40,841 bases of DNA from Winogradskyella sp. (GCF_016744625.1 NZ_JADGDZ010000025.1:1-40841), one strand, 5' to 3'. Shown: positions 26,206 to 37,171, counted from the first letter of the stretch. Program-made: numbers and translations. Notes: generated by a model not told the origin, from the letters alone.

Positions 26206-27018
26206 ATGAAAGATAAACGAATATTGTATGTGTCCTCAGAAGTGGTTCCATATTTACCAGAAACTGAGATTTCTTCAATGTCATTTGAAGCTCCAAGAAT
26301 GGTAAACAAACAAGGAGGTCAAATACGAATCTTTATGCCTCGCTTTGGTAACATTAATGAAAGAAGGCATCAATTACATGAAGTTATTAGACTTTCTGGA
26401 ATTAACTTGGTGATTAACGATTTAGATATGCCTTTAATTATTAAAGTGGCATCAATTCCTAAAGAACGAATTCAAGTTTACTTTATAGATAACGAAGATT
26501 ATTTTAAAAGAAAAGCGACGTTAACAGACGAAGACGGAAACCTCTTCCCGGATAATGACGAACGCGCCATTTTCTTTGCCAAAGGAGTTATTGAAACTGT
26601 TAAAAAACTAAACTGGGCTCCAGACATTATACACGTCAACGGATGGCTTGCGTCTTTACTACCATTGTATTTAAAAGAATTTTATAAAACCGAACCTTTA
26701 TTCACAGAAAGCAAAATAGTAACCTCTGTGTACAATCAAAGTTTTGAAGGTGCGTTAGATAAGGGTATGCTAGATAAAGTGAGTTTTGATGAATTAGATG
26801 CTGATGCAACTAAACTCTTAAAACAACCAGATTATATTAATTTAATGAAAATTGCTATTGATAATTCTGATGCAATAATTAGAGGTTCAGAAGATTTACC
26901 AAAAGAATTAGATACATACATAAATGATTTAACAAAACCTGTTTTAGACTTCTATTCTATTGAAGAATTTGCAGATCCGTACACAGAGTTTTACAATAAT
27001 ACTGTCTTAAACAGTTAA
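26206..27018 (+). CDS. Lone N-terminal glycogen/starch-synthase-like domain
   Basis: The 270 residues resemble only the N-terminal half (Glyco_transf_5) of GT5 glycogen synthases: ILYVSSEVVPY at the start, MPRFGNINERRH, PDIIHVNGWLASLLPLY. Normal GlgA is about 470-490 residues with a second Rossmann domain, absent here. The KxGGL ADP-glucose motif expected after SSEVVPY is replaced by LPETEISSMSF. There is no sign of a frameshift remnant downstream: the next gene begins eight bases later. Homologues of this size beside panC and a DUF4270 gene are, as I recall, usual in Flavobacteriaceae, so it is a stable short form rather than decay. Synthase activity is unlikely; its role is unknown. Confidence 0.82.
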   Translation: MKDKRILYVSSEVVPYLPETEISSMSFEAPRMVNKQGGQIRIFMPRFGNINERRHQLHEVIRLSGINLVINDLDMPLIIKVASIPKERIQVYFIDNEDYFKRKATLTDEDGNLFPDNDERAIFFAKGVIETVKKLNWAPDIIHVNGWLASLLPLYLKEFYKTEPLFTESKIVTSVYNQSFEGALDKGMLDKVSFDELDADATKLLKQPDYINLMKIAIDNSDAIIRGSEDLPKELDTYINDLTKPVLDFYSIEEFADPYTEFYNNTVLNS

Positions 27019-27026
27019 TAACACCT

Positions 27027-28727
27027 ATGAAAAGAAACAAATTTGCCCTACAGATTACTGTATTTGGATTAATCGTACTAAGTTTTATTGCTTGTGATAA
27101 AGATTTTGCAGACCTAGAATCTGACATTATTAATAATCAAAATGCTACAAATTTTAGTATCGAATCAGAACAGCACGATGTTATAACCTATACAAAAGCT
27201 TTAGGACCGGTTGAAACAAATAACCTCGGAGTTAATATCAATTCTTTAGGCATCTATGATGATGGATACGGAAGAAGCACTTATAGCTTTGTTAATCAAA
27301 TAACAGCAAGTGCTTTTGACCCAGATTTTGGAGATGAAGTTGTAATAGACTCAGTAGTATTATCACTTCCCTATTTTAGTTCTGCTAAAGAAGTTGAAGA
27401 CAGTGGAAATATATTATATGATATTGATTCTGTTTTACCTAAAACAGAAACCTATGAATCTATAAAATTAAGGGTTTTTGAAAACAACTATTTTTTAAGA
27501 GATTTTGATCCAAACGGAGAGTTCGATGAAGCTCAAGCCTATTTCTCTAACAAATCTGCGTCTATGTCGGAAGCTATTTCAGATGCTGCTTTGGAAGGGG
27601 AGGAATTAATCTTTCTTACAGGTCCACAGACATCTTATCCCGCAGCTAGTACAGATAATATAATAAACATTAGCGACGAAGGGTTTGTTTTAGAAGAAGA
27701 TGATGAAGATGGACAACCACAAGTTTCTCAAAGACTATCGCCTGGTATAAGAATTAAATTAGATCCAGCATATTGGCAAAACAAAATTATTGACAAAGAA
27801 GGTGACCCAGTTTTGAGTAGTCAAAATAATTTTGCAGAATATTTTAGAGGGCTCTACTTTAAAGCAGAAGCTAACGAAAATAATGGTAGTTTCATGATAT
27901 TAGATACTGGTAATCAAAATGCAAATATTACCATCCATTATACAAGACTTACTACTTCGACAACTGATGACGCTAGTGCAACAGAACAGTCTTCGTTTGT
28001 ATTGAGGTTTGGACCAAACAGAATTAACTTTATTGATAACAATTTTACGACTCCAATAATTGATGGTGATGATGTAAACGGTGATAGTGAGTTATATTTA
28101 AAAGGTGGAGAAGGTTCTTTTGCTGTTGTGAAGCTTTTTGATGGTTTTTACGATCAAGGAGCTGACATAACTAATTTTGAGAAATTTAGAAGTGATTTCG
28201 TAAATCTAGATGATAATGATGAATTTATAAGTTCAAAACGCTTAGTAAATGAAGCTAATCTCGTTTTCTATGTTAACCAAGAAAGTGTGCAAAACAACGA
28301 GCCAAATCGCATTTTCTTGTACGATATAGATAATAATTTACCGTTAACCGATTATAATAGAGATGCATCAAACAACAGCTTACCTTCGTTTTCGATTATA
28401 AACCATCTTGGGCCATTACAACGTGTTGGTGACGAACCAACTGGAGATGGTATTAAGTACAAGTTGAAGATTACAGAACACATTAATAATTTATTATTAA
28501 GAGATTCTACTAATGTTAAATTAGGTTTATCCGTTTCTCTTAATGTTAATCTGGAAAATCAAGCTTTAGGTCTTGGACAAAAAGAAGTACAAAGTGCTGA
28601 TGATCCAGATATTATGATACCATTAAGTTCAGTTTTATCACCAAGAGGTACAGTATTGCATGGTAATAATACCCAAGATCAAAGTAAAAAGGTGTATTTA
28701 GAAATATATTACACCGAACCAAATTAA
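27027..28727 (+). CDS. DUF4270 family lipoprotein
   Basis: The 566 residues begin with a lipoprotein signal (FGLIVLSFIAC, lipidated Cys23). The following beta-rich domain is typical of DUF4270, with SIGIYDDGYGR-like early strands and a C-terminal LEIYYTEPN. The function is unknown; members are envelope lipoproteins found in Flavobacteriia, often just before glmS. It starts eight bases after the synthase-like gene and ends 15 bases before glmS, so the three are probably one operon. Confidence 0.88.
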   Translation: MKRNKFALQITVFGLIVLSFIACDKDFADLESDIINNQNATNFSIESEQHDVITYTKALGPVETNNLGVNINSLGIYDDGYGRSTYSFVNQITASAFDPDFGDEVVIDSVVLSLPYFSSAKEVEDSGNILYDIDSVLPKTETYESIKLRVFENNYFLRDFDPNGEFDEAQAYFSNKSASMSEAISDAALEGEELIFLTGPQTSYPAASTDNIINISDEGFVLEEDDEDGQPQVSQRLSPGIRIKLDPAYWQNKIIDKEGDPVLSSQNNFAEYFRGLYFKAEANENNGSFMILDTGNQNANITIHYTRLTTSTTDDASATEQSSFVLRFGPNRINFIDNNFTTPIIDGDDVNGDSELYLKGGEGSFAVVKLFDGFYDQGADITNFEKFRSDFVNLDDNDEFISSKRLVNEANLVFYVNQESVQNNEPNRIFLYDIDNNLPLTDYNRDASNNSLPSFSIINHLGPLQRVGDEPTGDGIKYKLKITEHINNLLLRDSTNVKLGLSVSLNVNLENQALGLGQKEVQSADDPDIMIPLSSVLSPRGTVLHGNNTQDQSKKVYLEIYYTEPN

Positions 28728-28742
28728 CTAAAAAATTAACCT

Positions 28743-30590
28743 ATGTGTGGAATTGTTGGATATATTGGCCATCGCGAGGCTTATCCTATTGTAATTAAAG
28801 GGCTTCAAAGACTAGAGTATCGTGGATACGATAGTGCAGGTATAGCATTATACGACGGAAACAATATTAAACTTTCAAAAACTAAAGGAAAAGTTTCTGA
28901 CCTTAAAGATCGATTAGAAAGTGAAATTTCAACAGATGGAACTCTTGGTATTGGTCATACACGTTGGGCTACTCATGGTGTGCCAAACGACGTAAACTCT
29001 CATCCACATTATTCAAATTCTGGAGACTTAGTAATCATCCATAATGGAATTATTGAAAATTACGATTCACTAAGAAAAGAATTAATTAAGCGTGGTTACA
29101 CGTTTAAATCAGATACAGATACAGAAGTATTAGTCAATCTAATAGAAGACGTAAAGAAAAACGAAAAGACAAAACTAGGAAAAGCAGTTCAAATTGCTTT
29201 AAATCAAGTTGTAGGTGCATATGCAATTGCTGTTTTCGATAAGAACAAACCAAACGAAATTGTCGTTGCAAGATTAGGTAGCCCATTGGCTATTGGAATT
29301 GGAGACGATGAATTCTTTATTGCAAGTGACGCTTCTCCGTTTATTGAATATACTAAAAATGCTATTTATCTTGAAGATGAAGAAATGGCAATTATTCGTA
29401 GAGGAAAAGACATAAAAATAAGAAAAATTAAGAATGATGCTTTGGTTGACCCTTACATACAAGAACTTCAACTTAATTTAGAGCAAATAGAAAAAGGTGG
29501 TTACGATCACTTTATGCTTAAAGAAATATATGAACAACCTGATGCTATCTTAGACACTTTTAGAGGAAGATTGCTTAGTAATGAAGCAATGATAAAACTA
29601 GCAGGTGTTGAAGACAATATGAAAAAATTCCTTGCTGCTGACCGTATCATCGTTGTGGCATGTGGAACTTCTTGGCACGCTGGCTTAGTTGCAGAATATA
29701 TTTTTGAAGATTTAGCTAGAATCCCTGTTGAAGTAGAATACGCTTCAGAATTTAGATATAGAAACCCTGTAATTACAGAAAAGGATGTTGTTATAGCAAT
29801 ATCTCAATCTGGTGAGACAGCAGATACTTTGGCTGCAATAAAATTAGCAAAATCTAAAGACGCATTTGTATTTGGTGTTTGTAATGTTGTAGGCTCTTCT
29901 ATTGCTAGAGAGACTGATGCAGGTGCATATACGCATGCTGGCCCAGAAATTGGTGTCGCATCAACAAAGGCATTTACAACACAAATAACTGTATTAACCT
30001 TAATGGCATTGCGATTAGCAAGAGCAAAGGGTACAATTTCAAGTTCAGAATTTAGACATCACTTAATTGAATTAGAAACAATACCAAGTAAAGTTGAAGA
30101 AGCTTTAAAATCTGATACTTATGTCCAAACTATAGCAGATATATATAAGGACGCTACTAATTTCTTGTATTTAGGTCGTGGGTTTAACTTCCCTGTAGCT
30201 CTAGAAGGAGCATTAAAACTAAAAGAGATTTCTTATATCCACGCAGAAGGTTATCCAGCAGCGGAGATGAAACATGGTCCTATTGCTTTAATTGATGAAA
30301 ATATGCCCATTGTGGTAATTGCTACTAAAAAAGGACATTACGAAAAAGTAGTAAGTAATATTCAAGAGATAAAATCTAGAAAAGGTAAGATTATAGGTAT
30401 TGTTACCAAAGGAGATAAAAGTGTTAAAGATTTAGCAGACCATGTTATTGAAGTGCCTGAGACTATAGAATGCCTTACACCTTTACTAACTACTATACCT
30501 TTACAATTATTATCATATCATATAGCTGTAATGTTAGAAAAGAATGTCGATCAACCTCGAAATTTAGCTAAGTCAGTTACAGTTGAATAA
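28743..30590 (+). CDS. glmS: Glutamine--fructose-6-phosphate aminotransferase (isomerizing)
   Basis: The 615 residues have N-terminal nucleophile Cys2 (MCGIVGYIG), the class II glutamine amidotransferase domain to about 220 (HTRWATHG, HNGIIENY), two SIS domains (CGTSWHAGLVAEY, SQSGETADT, GRGFNFPVALEGALKLKE) and the C-terminal loop DQPRNLAKSVTVE that closes the sugar site. The enzyme makes glucosamine-6-phosphate for peptidoglycan and LPS. No glmS-ribozyme-like element precedes it; the 15-base gap is too short for one. A terminator follows. Confidence 0.98.
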   Translation: MCGIVGYIGHREAYPIVIKGLQRLEYRGYDSAGIALYDGNNIKLSKTKGKVSDLKDRLESEISTDGTLGIGHTRWATHGVPNDVNSHPHYSNSGDLVIIHNGIIENYDSLRKELIKRGYTFKSDTDTEVLVNLIEDVKKNEKTKLGKAVQIALNQVVGAYAIAVFDKNKPNEIVVARLGSPLAIGIGDDEFFIASDASPFIEYTKNAIYLEDEEMAIIRRGKDIKIRKIKNDALVDPYIQELQLNLEQIEKGGYDHFMLKEIYEQPDAILDTFRGRLLSNEAMIKLAGVEDNMKKFLAADRIIVVACGTSWHAGLVAEYIFEDLARIPVEVEYASEFRYRNPVITEKDVVIAISQSGETADTLAAIKLAKSKDAFVFGVCNVVGSSIARETDAGAYTHAGPEIGVASTKAFTTQITVLTLMALRLARAKGTISSSEFRHHLIELETIPSKVEEALKSDTYVQTIADIYKDATNFLYLGRGFNFPVALEGALKLKEISYIHAEGYPAAEMKHGPIALIDENMPIVVIATKKGHYEKVVSNIQEIKSRKGKIIGIVTKGDKSVKDLADHVIEVPETIECLTPLLTTIPLQLLSYHIAVMLEKNVDQPRNLAKSVTVE

Positions 30591-30617
30591 TTAAAGAAAG
30601 TTTTAGAACAATATTTT

Positions 30618-30663
30618 AAAGTCTATGAATTGTGTAATCCTCAATTTATAGGCTTTATTTTTT
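30618..30663 (+). terminator. Rho-independent terminator after glmS
   Basis: A 15-base-pair stem (30618-30632 with 30642-30656, two G-U pairs, nine-base loop) is followed by a T run. It is in the right place to end the synthase-like/DUF4270/glmS transcript. Confidence 0.8.
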
Positions 30664-30671
30664 GATAATTT

Positions 30672-30687
30672 ATTATGCACGCATAAT
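30672..30687. promoter_or_regulatory. Palindrome upstream of TonB-dependent receptor
   Basis: ATTATGC and GCATAAT form a perfect 7-2-7 palindrome 75 bases before the receptor gene. The surroundings repeat ATAAT-like words (GATAATTTATTATG), which recalls Fur-type boxes. It is a candidate operator; the regulator is not known. Confidence 0.3.
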
Positions 30688-30762
30688 TTTATGAGAATTT
30701 CTTACTGAATTTTCATATATTTAATTAAATTGCTCATCTAATAAATTAACTAATTCTCTAAA

Positions 30763-33528
30763 ATGAAGACAATCTTAAAGCTTTTCACAATGCTTTTTTG
30801 TGTGGCAACTTTTGCACAGACCACTATAAAAGGTAAAATTACAGACAATACTGGGTTACCCTTACCTGGTGCAAACATTGTCGTAGTAGGCACCAGTTCT
30901 GGTACTATTTCAGATTTTGATGGTAACTACACTTTAACAGTAGATCAAAATCCTCCATTCTCAATCCGTGTGAGTTACACTGGGTTCGAAATTCAAACTA
31001 TTGAGATCACATCTAATAATCAAACTGTAGATGTTACTCTGGTAGAAGGAAACGAACTAGATGAAGTCGTAATTTCTGCATCACGTACACCAGAACGAAT
31101 ATTTGAATCGCCTGTTACTGTTGAACGTTTCGGTTTAAAAGAAATAAAAAATACTGCATCTGCTGGCTTTTATGATGGATTAGAAAACCTTAAAGGAGTT
31201 GATGTTAACACAAATAGTTTAACCTTTAAATCCGTAAACACCAGAGGGTTTGCAACATTTTCTAACACACGTTTTATGCAGTTAGTAGACGGAATGGATA
31301 ATTCTGCTCCAGCATTGAATTTTCCAATCGGAAATTTAGTTGGTATGAATGAAACCGATGTTTTTAGCGTAGAGCTATTACCTGGTGCTGCATCTGCTCT
31401 TTATGGTGCAAATGCTTTTAATGGTATCTTATTTATGCGAAGTAAAAGTCCTTTTGACTTTCAAGGTATTAGTGGTTATCACAAACAAGGTATAACATCA
31501 CAAGATGCTGGTGGAGACAACACCTATAGAGATTCTGGAATTAGAATGGCTTATAAATTCAATGAAAAATTTGCAGCTAAAGTTAATTTTGGTTGGTTAA
31601 AAGGAACCGATTGGACTGCTGATAATTATAATGGTAAACCAGGAACTGGTGATACTAGAGCAAGTTACGGTTACGATGGAATCAATGTATATGGTGACTT
31701 GGTTGCTCAAAATATTAACGTACTAGCTGGTGGAACAGGCATTGTACCAGATGTGGTCGTAAGTAGAACTGGTTATAATGAAGAAGACTTAACAAACTAT
31801 AATGCAGAAAGTATTAAAGCAGATTGGGGCTTATATTTTAGACCATGGGAAAATGATTTTGAAATTCAATACGTTGGAAAGTTTGGTACAGGAAATACAA
31901 TATACCAAGGTAGTAATAGATATAATATCGCTGGTTTTTCCCAACAGCAACATAAAATCGAAGTAAAGAACGATAATTTTTTCGTTAGAGGTTATGTCGT
32001 TTCGGATAAAGCGGGAGATTCTTATGATATGGTATTCACAGGTGTGAATATAAATAGAGCTTGGAAATCTGATGCACAATGGTTTGGTGAGTATATCAAT
32101 ACCCATATTGGTGCAACACTTTCAGGTGCAACAGATGCTCAAGCACATGCTGCTGCAAGAGCTCAAGCTGAATCAGGACGTTATTTACCTGGCTCACCTG
32201 AATTTATTGCTGCATTTAATAAAAGTATCAATGATCCAGATTTGAATACAGGTTCAAAATTTCAAGATAATTCAAAATACTACCATAGTGATGCTAATTA
32301 TAACTTCAGTCATTTATGGGATGTAGTAGATGTTCAAATTGGTGGTTCTTACAGACAATACAGTTTAAATTCTTTTGGTACTATTTATACCGATTTTGAC
32401 GGTCCTATAGATTATTCTGAATATGGCGTTTATACCCAGCTTCAGAAAAAGTTTGAATTGAATGAAGACATGCAATTAAAACTTACGGGTTCTGCACGTT
32501 ACGATAAATCTGAATTTTTTGACGGGTTTCTTTCCCCAAGAATTTCTGCTGGTTTAACGGTAAACAAAAATCATAATGTTAGGGCTTCAGTACAAACTGG
32601 CTTTAGAAACCCAACTACACAAGATTTATTTATTGGTCTTAATGCTGGACCAAGAGTCTTAGTTGGTTCCGCTCCATCAAATTTAGATCGTTATGAAAGA
32701 ACTTATGATATCAACCCAGGAGGTATTGATTTGGGTCAACCAGCAACGGTTACTCAAACAGGTCGTGCTGCCTACGAAAATTCATATTTAAAATCATCAG
32801 TAGATGCATATTTGGCAAGTGGCAATACAGTAGGCACTAGAGATGCAAGTTTATTAGAAGTTGGGAACTCTGACATTGTTAAACCTGAAAAAATCACTTC
32901 TTTTGAAGTAGGATATAGAGGTAAATTAAATAAGGTAACCGTAGACATGAGTGTTTATTATAACAAATACCAAGACTTTATTTCTGGAGAAGTTGTGAGC
33001 GCACCTTTCTATGGAACTGTAGGAACTAACGATATTTCCGTCAATGCAATTTCGAATCGCGATTTTCGAGATTATCAAACCTATAACAATTCTGAAGCCG
33101 ATATCAATTCTTATGGTGGCTCTATTGGTTTAGACTTAAAGGTTTTAGGTGGTTTTGATTTAGGTGGGAGTTACACCTATACTAAACAAGATTTTGATCA
33201 AGCTGCATTCCCTGATTTTATAACAAGTTTCAACACTCCAGAACATAAAACAAAGTTAAGTTTTGGAAATACAGAGCTCGTTAAAAATGTAGGATTTAAT
33301 GTCGCTTGGAGATGGAGTGACAACTATTACTGGCAAGCTACTTTCGGTAACGGAGATATTCCTGCTTACCACGTCTTAGATGCTCAAGTGAATTTCAAAA
33401 TACCTTCACTTAAGTCTTCTTTCAAAGTAGGTGCAACAAATTTACTTGGAGATGAATATTTTACAGCGATTGGTGTTGGAAGTATTGGTTCTATGTACTA
33501 TGCATCTTGGACTATTAATAACTTATAA
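30763..33528 (+). CDS. TonB-dependent outer membrane receptor with carboxypeptidase-regulatory domain
   Basis: The 921 residues have a signal peptide (MKTILKLFTMLFCVATFAQ), a CarboxypepD_reg-like domain at about 21-105 (GKITDNTGLPLPGANIVV, SDFDGNYTL), a plug domain at about 110-225 (DEVVISASRTPERIFESPV, ALYGANAFNGILFM) and a barrel to the aromatic end. It is an energy-dependent importer of the outer membrane; the ligand is unknown. A lipoprotein of the GDSL hydrolase family follows after 14 bases, which suggests that the lipoprotein processes or captures the ligand at the surface. A palindrome upstream could control it. Confidence 0.93.
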   Translation: MKTILKLFTMLFCVATFAQTTIKGKITDNTGLPLPGANIVVVGTSSGTISDFDGNYTLTVDQNPPFSIRVSYTGFEIQTIEITSNNQTVDVTLVEGNELDEVVISASRTPERIFESPVTVERFGLKEIKNTASAGFYDGLENLKGVDVNTNSLTFKSVNTRGFATFSNTRFMQLVDGMDNSAPALNFPIGNLVGMNETDVFSVELLPGAASALYGANAFNGILFMRSKSPFDFQGISGYHKQGITSQDAGGDNTYRDSGIRMAYKFNEKFAAKVNFGWLKGTDWTADNYNGKPGTGDTRASYGYDGINVYGDLVAQNINVLAGGTGIVPDVVVSRTGYNEEDLTNYNAESIKADWGLYFRPWENDFEIQYVGKFGTGNTIYQGSNRYNIAGFSQQQHKIEVKNDNFFVRGYVVSDKAGDSYDMVFTGVNINRAWKSDAQWFGEYINTHIGATLSGATDAQAHAAARAQAESGRYLPGSPEFIAAFNKSINDPDLNTGSKFQDNSKYYHSDANYNFSHLWDVVDVQIGGSYRQYSLNSFGTIYTDFDGPIDYSEYGVYTQLQKKFELNEDMQLKLTGSARYDKSEFFDGFLSPRISAGLTVNKNHNVRASVQTGFRNPTTQDLFIGLNAGPRVLVGSAPSNLDRYERTYDINPGGIDLGQPATVTQTGRAAYENSYLKSSVDAYLASGNTVGTRDASLLEVGNSDIVKPEKITSFEVGYRGKLNKVTVDMSVYYNKYQDFISGEVVSAPFYGTVGTNDISVNAISNRDFRDYQTYNNSEADINSYGGSIGLDLKVLGGFDLGGSYTYTKQDFDQAAFPDFITSFNTPEHKTKLSFGNTELVKNVGFNVAWRWSDNYYWQATFGNGDIPAYHVLDAQVNFKIPSLKSSFKVGATNLLGDEYFTAIGVGSIGSMYYASWTINNL

Positions 33529-33542
33529 AAATTAATACAAAA

Positions 33543-35120
33543 ATGAAAACTATTAAATATATATTTCTTTCGGTTGTTCTATTAGGTTTTACAGCCTGTA
33601 GTGAAGACGATTATGATTATAACCCAGAACCTGAACCTTTACCAGCTTTAACAATGGGCTCTATAGACATTACAAATTATGTGGCAGTTGGAGCATCTTT
33701 CTCGGCTGGTTTTGCTGACGGAGCTGTCTTTATTGCTGGACAAGAAAATTCATTTCCTAATATACTATCACAACAATTTGGAATAGACAATTTCACACAA
33801 CCATTAATGAATGATAATATCGGTGGTTTTGTTGCAGGTGGTAACCCTATTTTACATCCTATTACTGGTGATGACTTATTCCCACCTAGATTCTATTTAG
33901 ATTTATCTGGTGCTAGTCCTGCTCCAACTAGATTAGATGCTACACCTACAACAGATTTGGCTCTAACTTCTATAACGGGTCCGTTTAATAATATGGGTGT
34001 TCCAGGTGCTAAAAGTTTTCATATTACTTTAAACGGATACGGAGGATTAAATCCATATTTTGGAAGAATGGCATCTTCATCTACTGCGTCTGTATTAGAG
34101 GATGCTTTAGCACAAAATCCAACATTTTTCACCCTTTCAGAAATTGGAGGAAACGATGTGTTATCTTATGCAACTTCTGGAGGTACAGGAGTTGATCAAA
34201 CTGGAAACTTTGATCCTTCAACATATGGAGGAACTGACATTACAGATCCAAATGTATTTGCAGGAGTTTTTAGCGCACAAGTAGATGCATTAACAGCTAA
34301 TGATGCTAAAGGTGTTCTTGCTAATGTTCCATACGTAACAAATTTACCATTCTTTACAACTGTTCCTAACAATGCACTAAATATAGATGCAGGAACTGCA
34401 GCAAGTCTGACAGGCTTTTTTCAAGCAGTAGCTGGTATAACTACACAGGGATTAATTCTACAAGGTGTTCCTGCTGCTCAAGCTCAAGCTCTCGCAGCGC
34501 AATATGCTATTACATTTAATGAAGGTCCAAATAGATTTTTAATAGATGTACCTATGTCTGCTACAAACCCATTAGGTTTTAGACAAATGACAGAAGATGA
34601 GTTGTTATTATTAACTATCAACCAAACTGCATTAGCTCAAGGTTATGGTTCTGTAGTTCTAACACCAGAAGTTCTTCAGGTTTTAGGTCTTTTACAAACT
34701 GGTGGAACTCCAACACCTCAACAGGCAGGTCTAGTATTAGCAGCGGTTAGTGGTATTGATGATGGAGATGCATTAGATAGTTCAGAATTATTAAGTATTA
34801 AAAATGCAACAGATGCATATAACACTACTATAGCTGCTGTTGCTTCATCAAAAGATCTAGGAATTGTTGATTTTAAAGGAATACTAGAAGAAGCATCTAC
34901 CACAGGAATTTCTGATGGTGACTTTACCTTAACAACTAGCTTCATTTCTGGAGGTTTAGTAAGTATGGATGGTATCCACTTAACTGCTAGAGGTTATGCT
35001 GTGATGGCGAATAAATTTTTAGAAGCCATTGACACAACTTATGGTTCTAATTTTATAGCCGCTGGTGTTAAGGCAGATCCTGGTAATTATCCTACTGTCT
35101 ACTCACAGACACTACAATAA
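33543..35120 (+). CDS. SGNH/GDSL-family lipoprotein hydrolase, probably surface-exposed
   Basis: The 525 residues start with a lipoprotein signal (VVLLGFTAC, Cys19). The mature N terminus CSEDD closely matches the acidic export signal that sends Flavobacterium lipoproteins to the outer surface. SGNH blocks are visible: block I reads VGASFSAG (Ser52; Asp of GDSL is Ala), block III GGND near residue 203, and block V DGIHLTARGY near 477, giving the Asp-His pair. The domain is interrupted by an Ala/Gln-rich insertion (about 255-420), so it is longer than the usual 200-residue fold. Esterase activity on a surface substrate is inferred. It is co-transcribed with the upstream receptor and followed by a strong terminator. 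Confidence 0.87.
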   Translation: MKTIKYIFLSVVLLGFTACSEDDYDYNPEPEPLPALTMGSIDITNYVAVGASFSAGFADGAVFIAGQENSFPNILSQQFGIDNFTQPLMNDNIGGFVAGGNPILHPITGDDLFPPRFYLDLSGASPAPTRLDATPTTDLALTSITGPFNNMGVPGAKSFHITLNGYGGLNPYFGRMASSSTASVLEDALAQNPTFFTLSEIGGNDVLSYATSGGTGVDQTGNFDPSTYGGTDITDPNVFAGVFSAQVDALTANDAKGVLANVPYVTNLPFFTTVPNNALNIDAGTAASLTGFFQAVAGITTQGLILQGVPAAQAQALAAQYAITFNEGPNRFLIDVPMSATNPLGFRQMTEDELLLLTINQTALAQGYGSVVLTPEVLQVLGLLQTGGTPTPQQAGLVLAAVSGIDDGDALDSSELLSIKNATDAYNTTIAAVASSKDLGIVDFKGILEEASTTGISDGDFTLTTSFISGGLVSMDGIHLTARGYAVMANKFLEAIDTTYGSNFIAAGVKADPGNYPTVYSQTLQ

Positions 35121-35140
35121 ATTATAACATTATATATTAT

Positions 35141-35173
35141 AAAAAGTGCGTTCAAATTGAGCGCACTTTTTTT
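35141..35173 (+). terminator. Rho-independent terminator after the GDSL lipoprotein gene
   Basis: AAAAAGTGCG (35141-35150) pairs with CGCACTTTTT (35162-35171); inner bases TCAA/TTGA can extend the stem. A T run follows. Confidence 0.88.
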
Positions 35174-35211
35174 ATGCAAAAAAGCCATTAAAAAACACTA
35201 CTTTATTTTAA

Positions 35212-36798
<1,587 letters not shown>

Positions 36799-36801
36799 TT
36801 A

Positions 36802-36866
36802 AGTTCAGAGTTCAGAGTTTAGAGTTCAGGATTTTAGCTCAAACTTTTAACTCATAACTCATAACT
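36802..36866. repeat. Opposed heptamer repeats between atpD and atpC
   Basis: Four adjacent heptamers AGTTCAG, AGTTCAG, AGTTTAG, AGTTCAG occupy 36802-36829. After 12 bases comes AACTTTT, AACTCAT, AACTCAT, AACT at 36842-36866. The second block resembles the reverse complement of the first (AACT every seven bases), so the transcript can fold into a long imperfect hairpin between the two cistrons. Confidence 0.7.
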
Positions 36867-36875
36867 AAAAGAGAT

Positions 36876-37151
36876 ATGTATTTAGAAATTGTATCGCCTG
36901 AGGCAACATTATTTAGTGGAGAAGTAGATTCTGTTACTGTTCCTGGTGTAAATGGTGAATTTGAAATGTTGAAAGATCACGCACCTATTGTATCTATTCT
37001 TAAAGAAGGACACGTAAAAGTTGCTGGTTCTGTTACACTCGAAGAAGAAGTTGAAGCTAAATTTACGAAATCTGATAAAGGAGTTTGGTTAGCTATTAAT
37101 TCTGGTACTATTGAAATGAAAGACAATAAGCTTATTATTTTAGCTGATTAA
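36876..37151 (+). CDS. atpC: F1F0 ATP synthase subunit epsilon, short form
   Basis: The 91 residues correspond to the N-terminal beta-sandwich only (MYLEIVSPEATLFSG, VPGVNGEFEMLKDHAP). The C-terminal helical hairpin of about 45 residues, which inhibits ATP hydrolysis in E. coli epsilon, is absent. Short epsilon subunits are, as I recall, common in Bacteroidota. It joins gamma to the c-ring in the rotor. It follows atpD after a 77-base gap made mostly of heptamer repeats. Confidence 0.95.
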   Translation: MYLEIVSPEATLFSGEVDSVTVPGVNGEFEMLKDHAPIVSILKEGHVKVAGSVTLEEEVEAKFTKSDKGVWLAINSGTIEMKDNKLIILAD

Positions 37152-37171
37152 TTCTCTTTCAAATATTATAT

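Noticed and set aside
26206..27018. Frameshifted pseudogene of glycogen synthase
   Set aside because: The next gene starts eight bases later and no C-terminal GT-B sequence appears in any frame; a stable short form fits better.
28728..28742. glmS ribozyme or riboswitch
   Set aside because: The gap before glmS is only 15 bases, too small for a glmS ribozyme.
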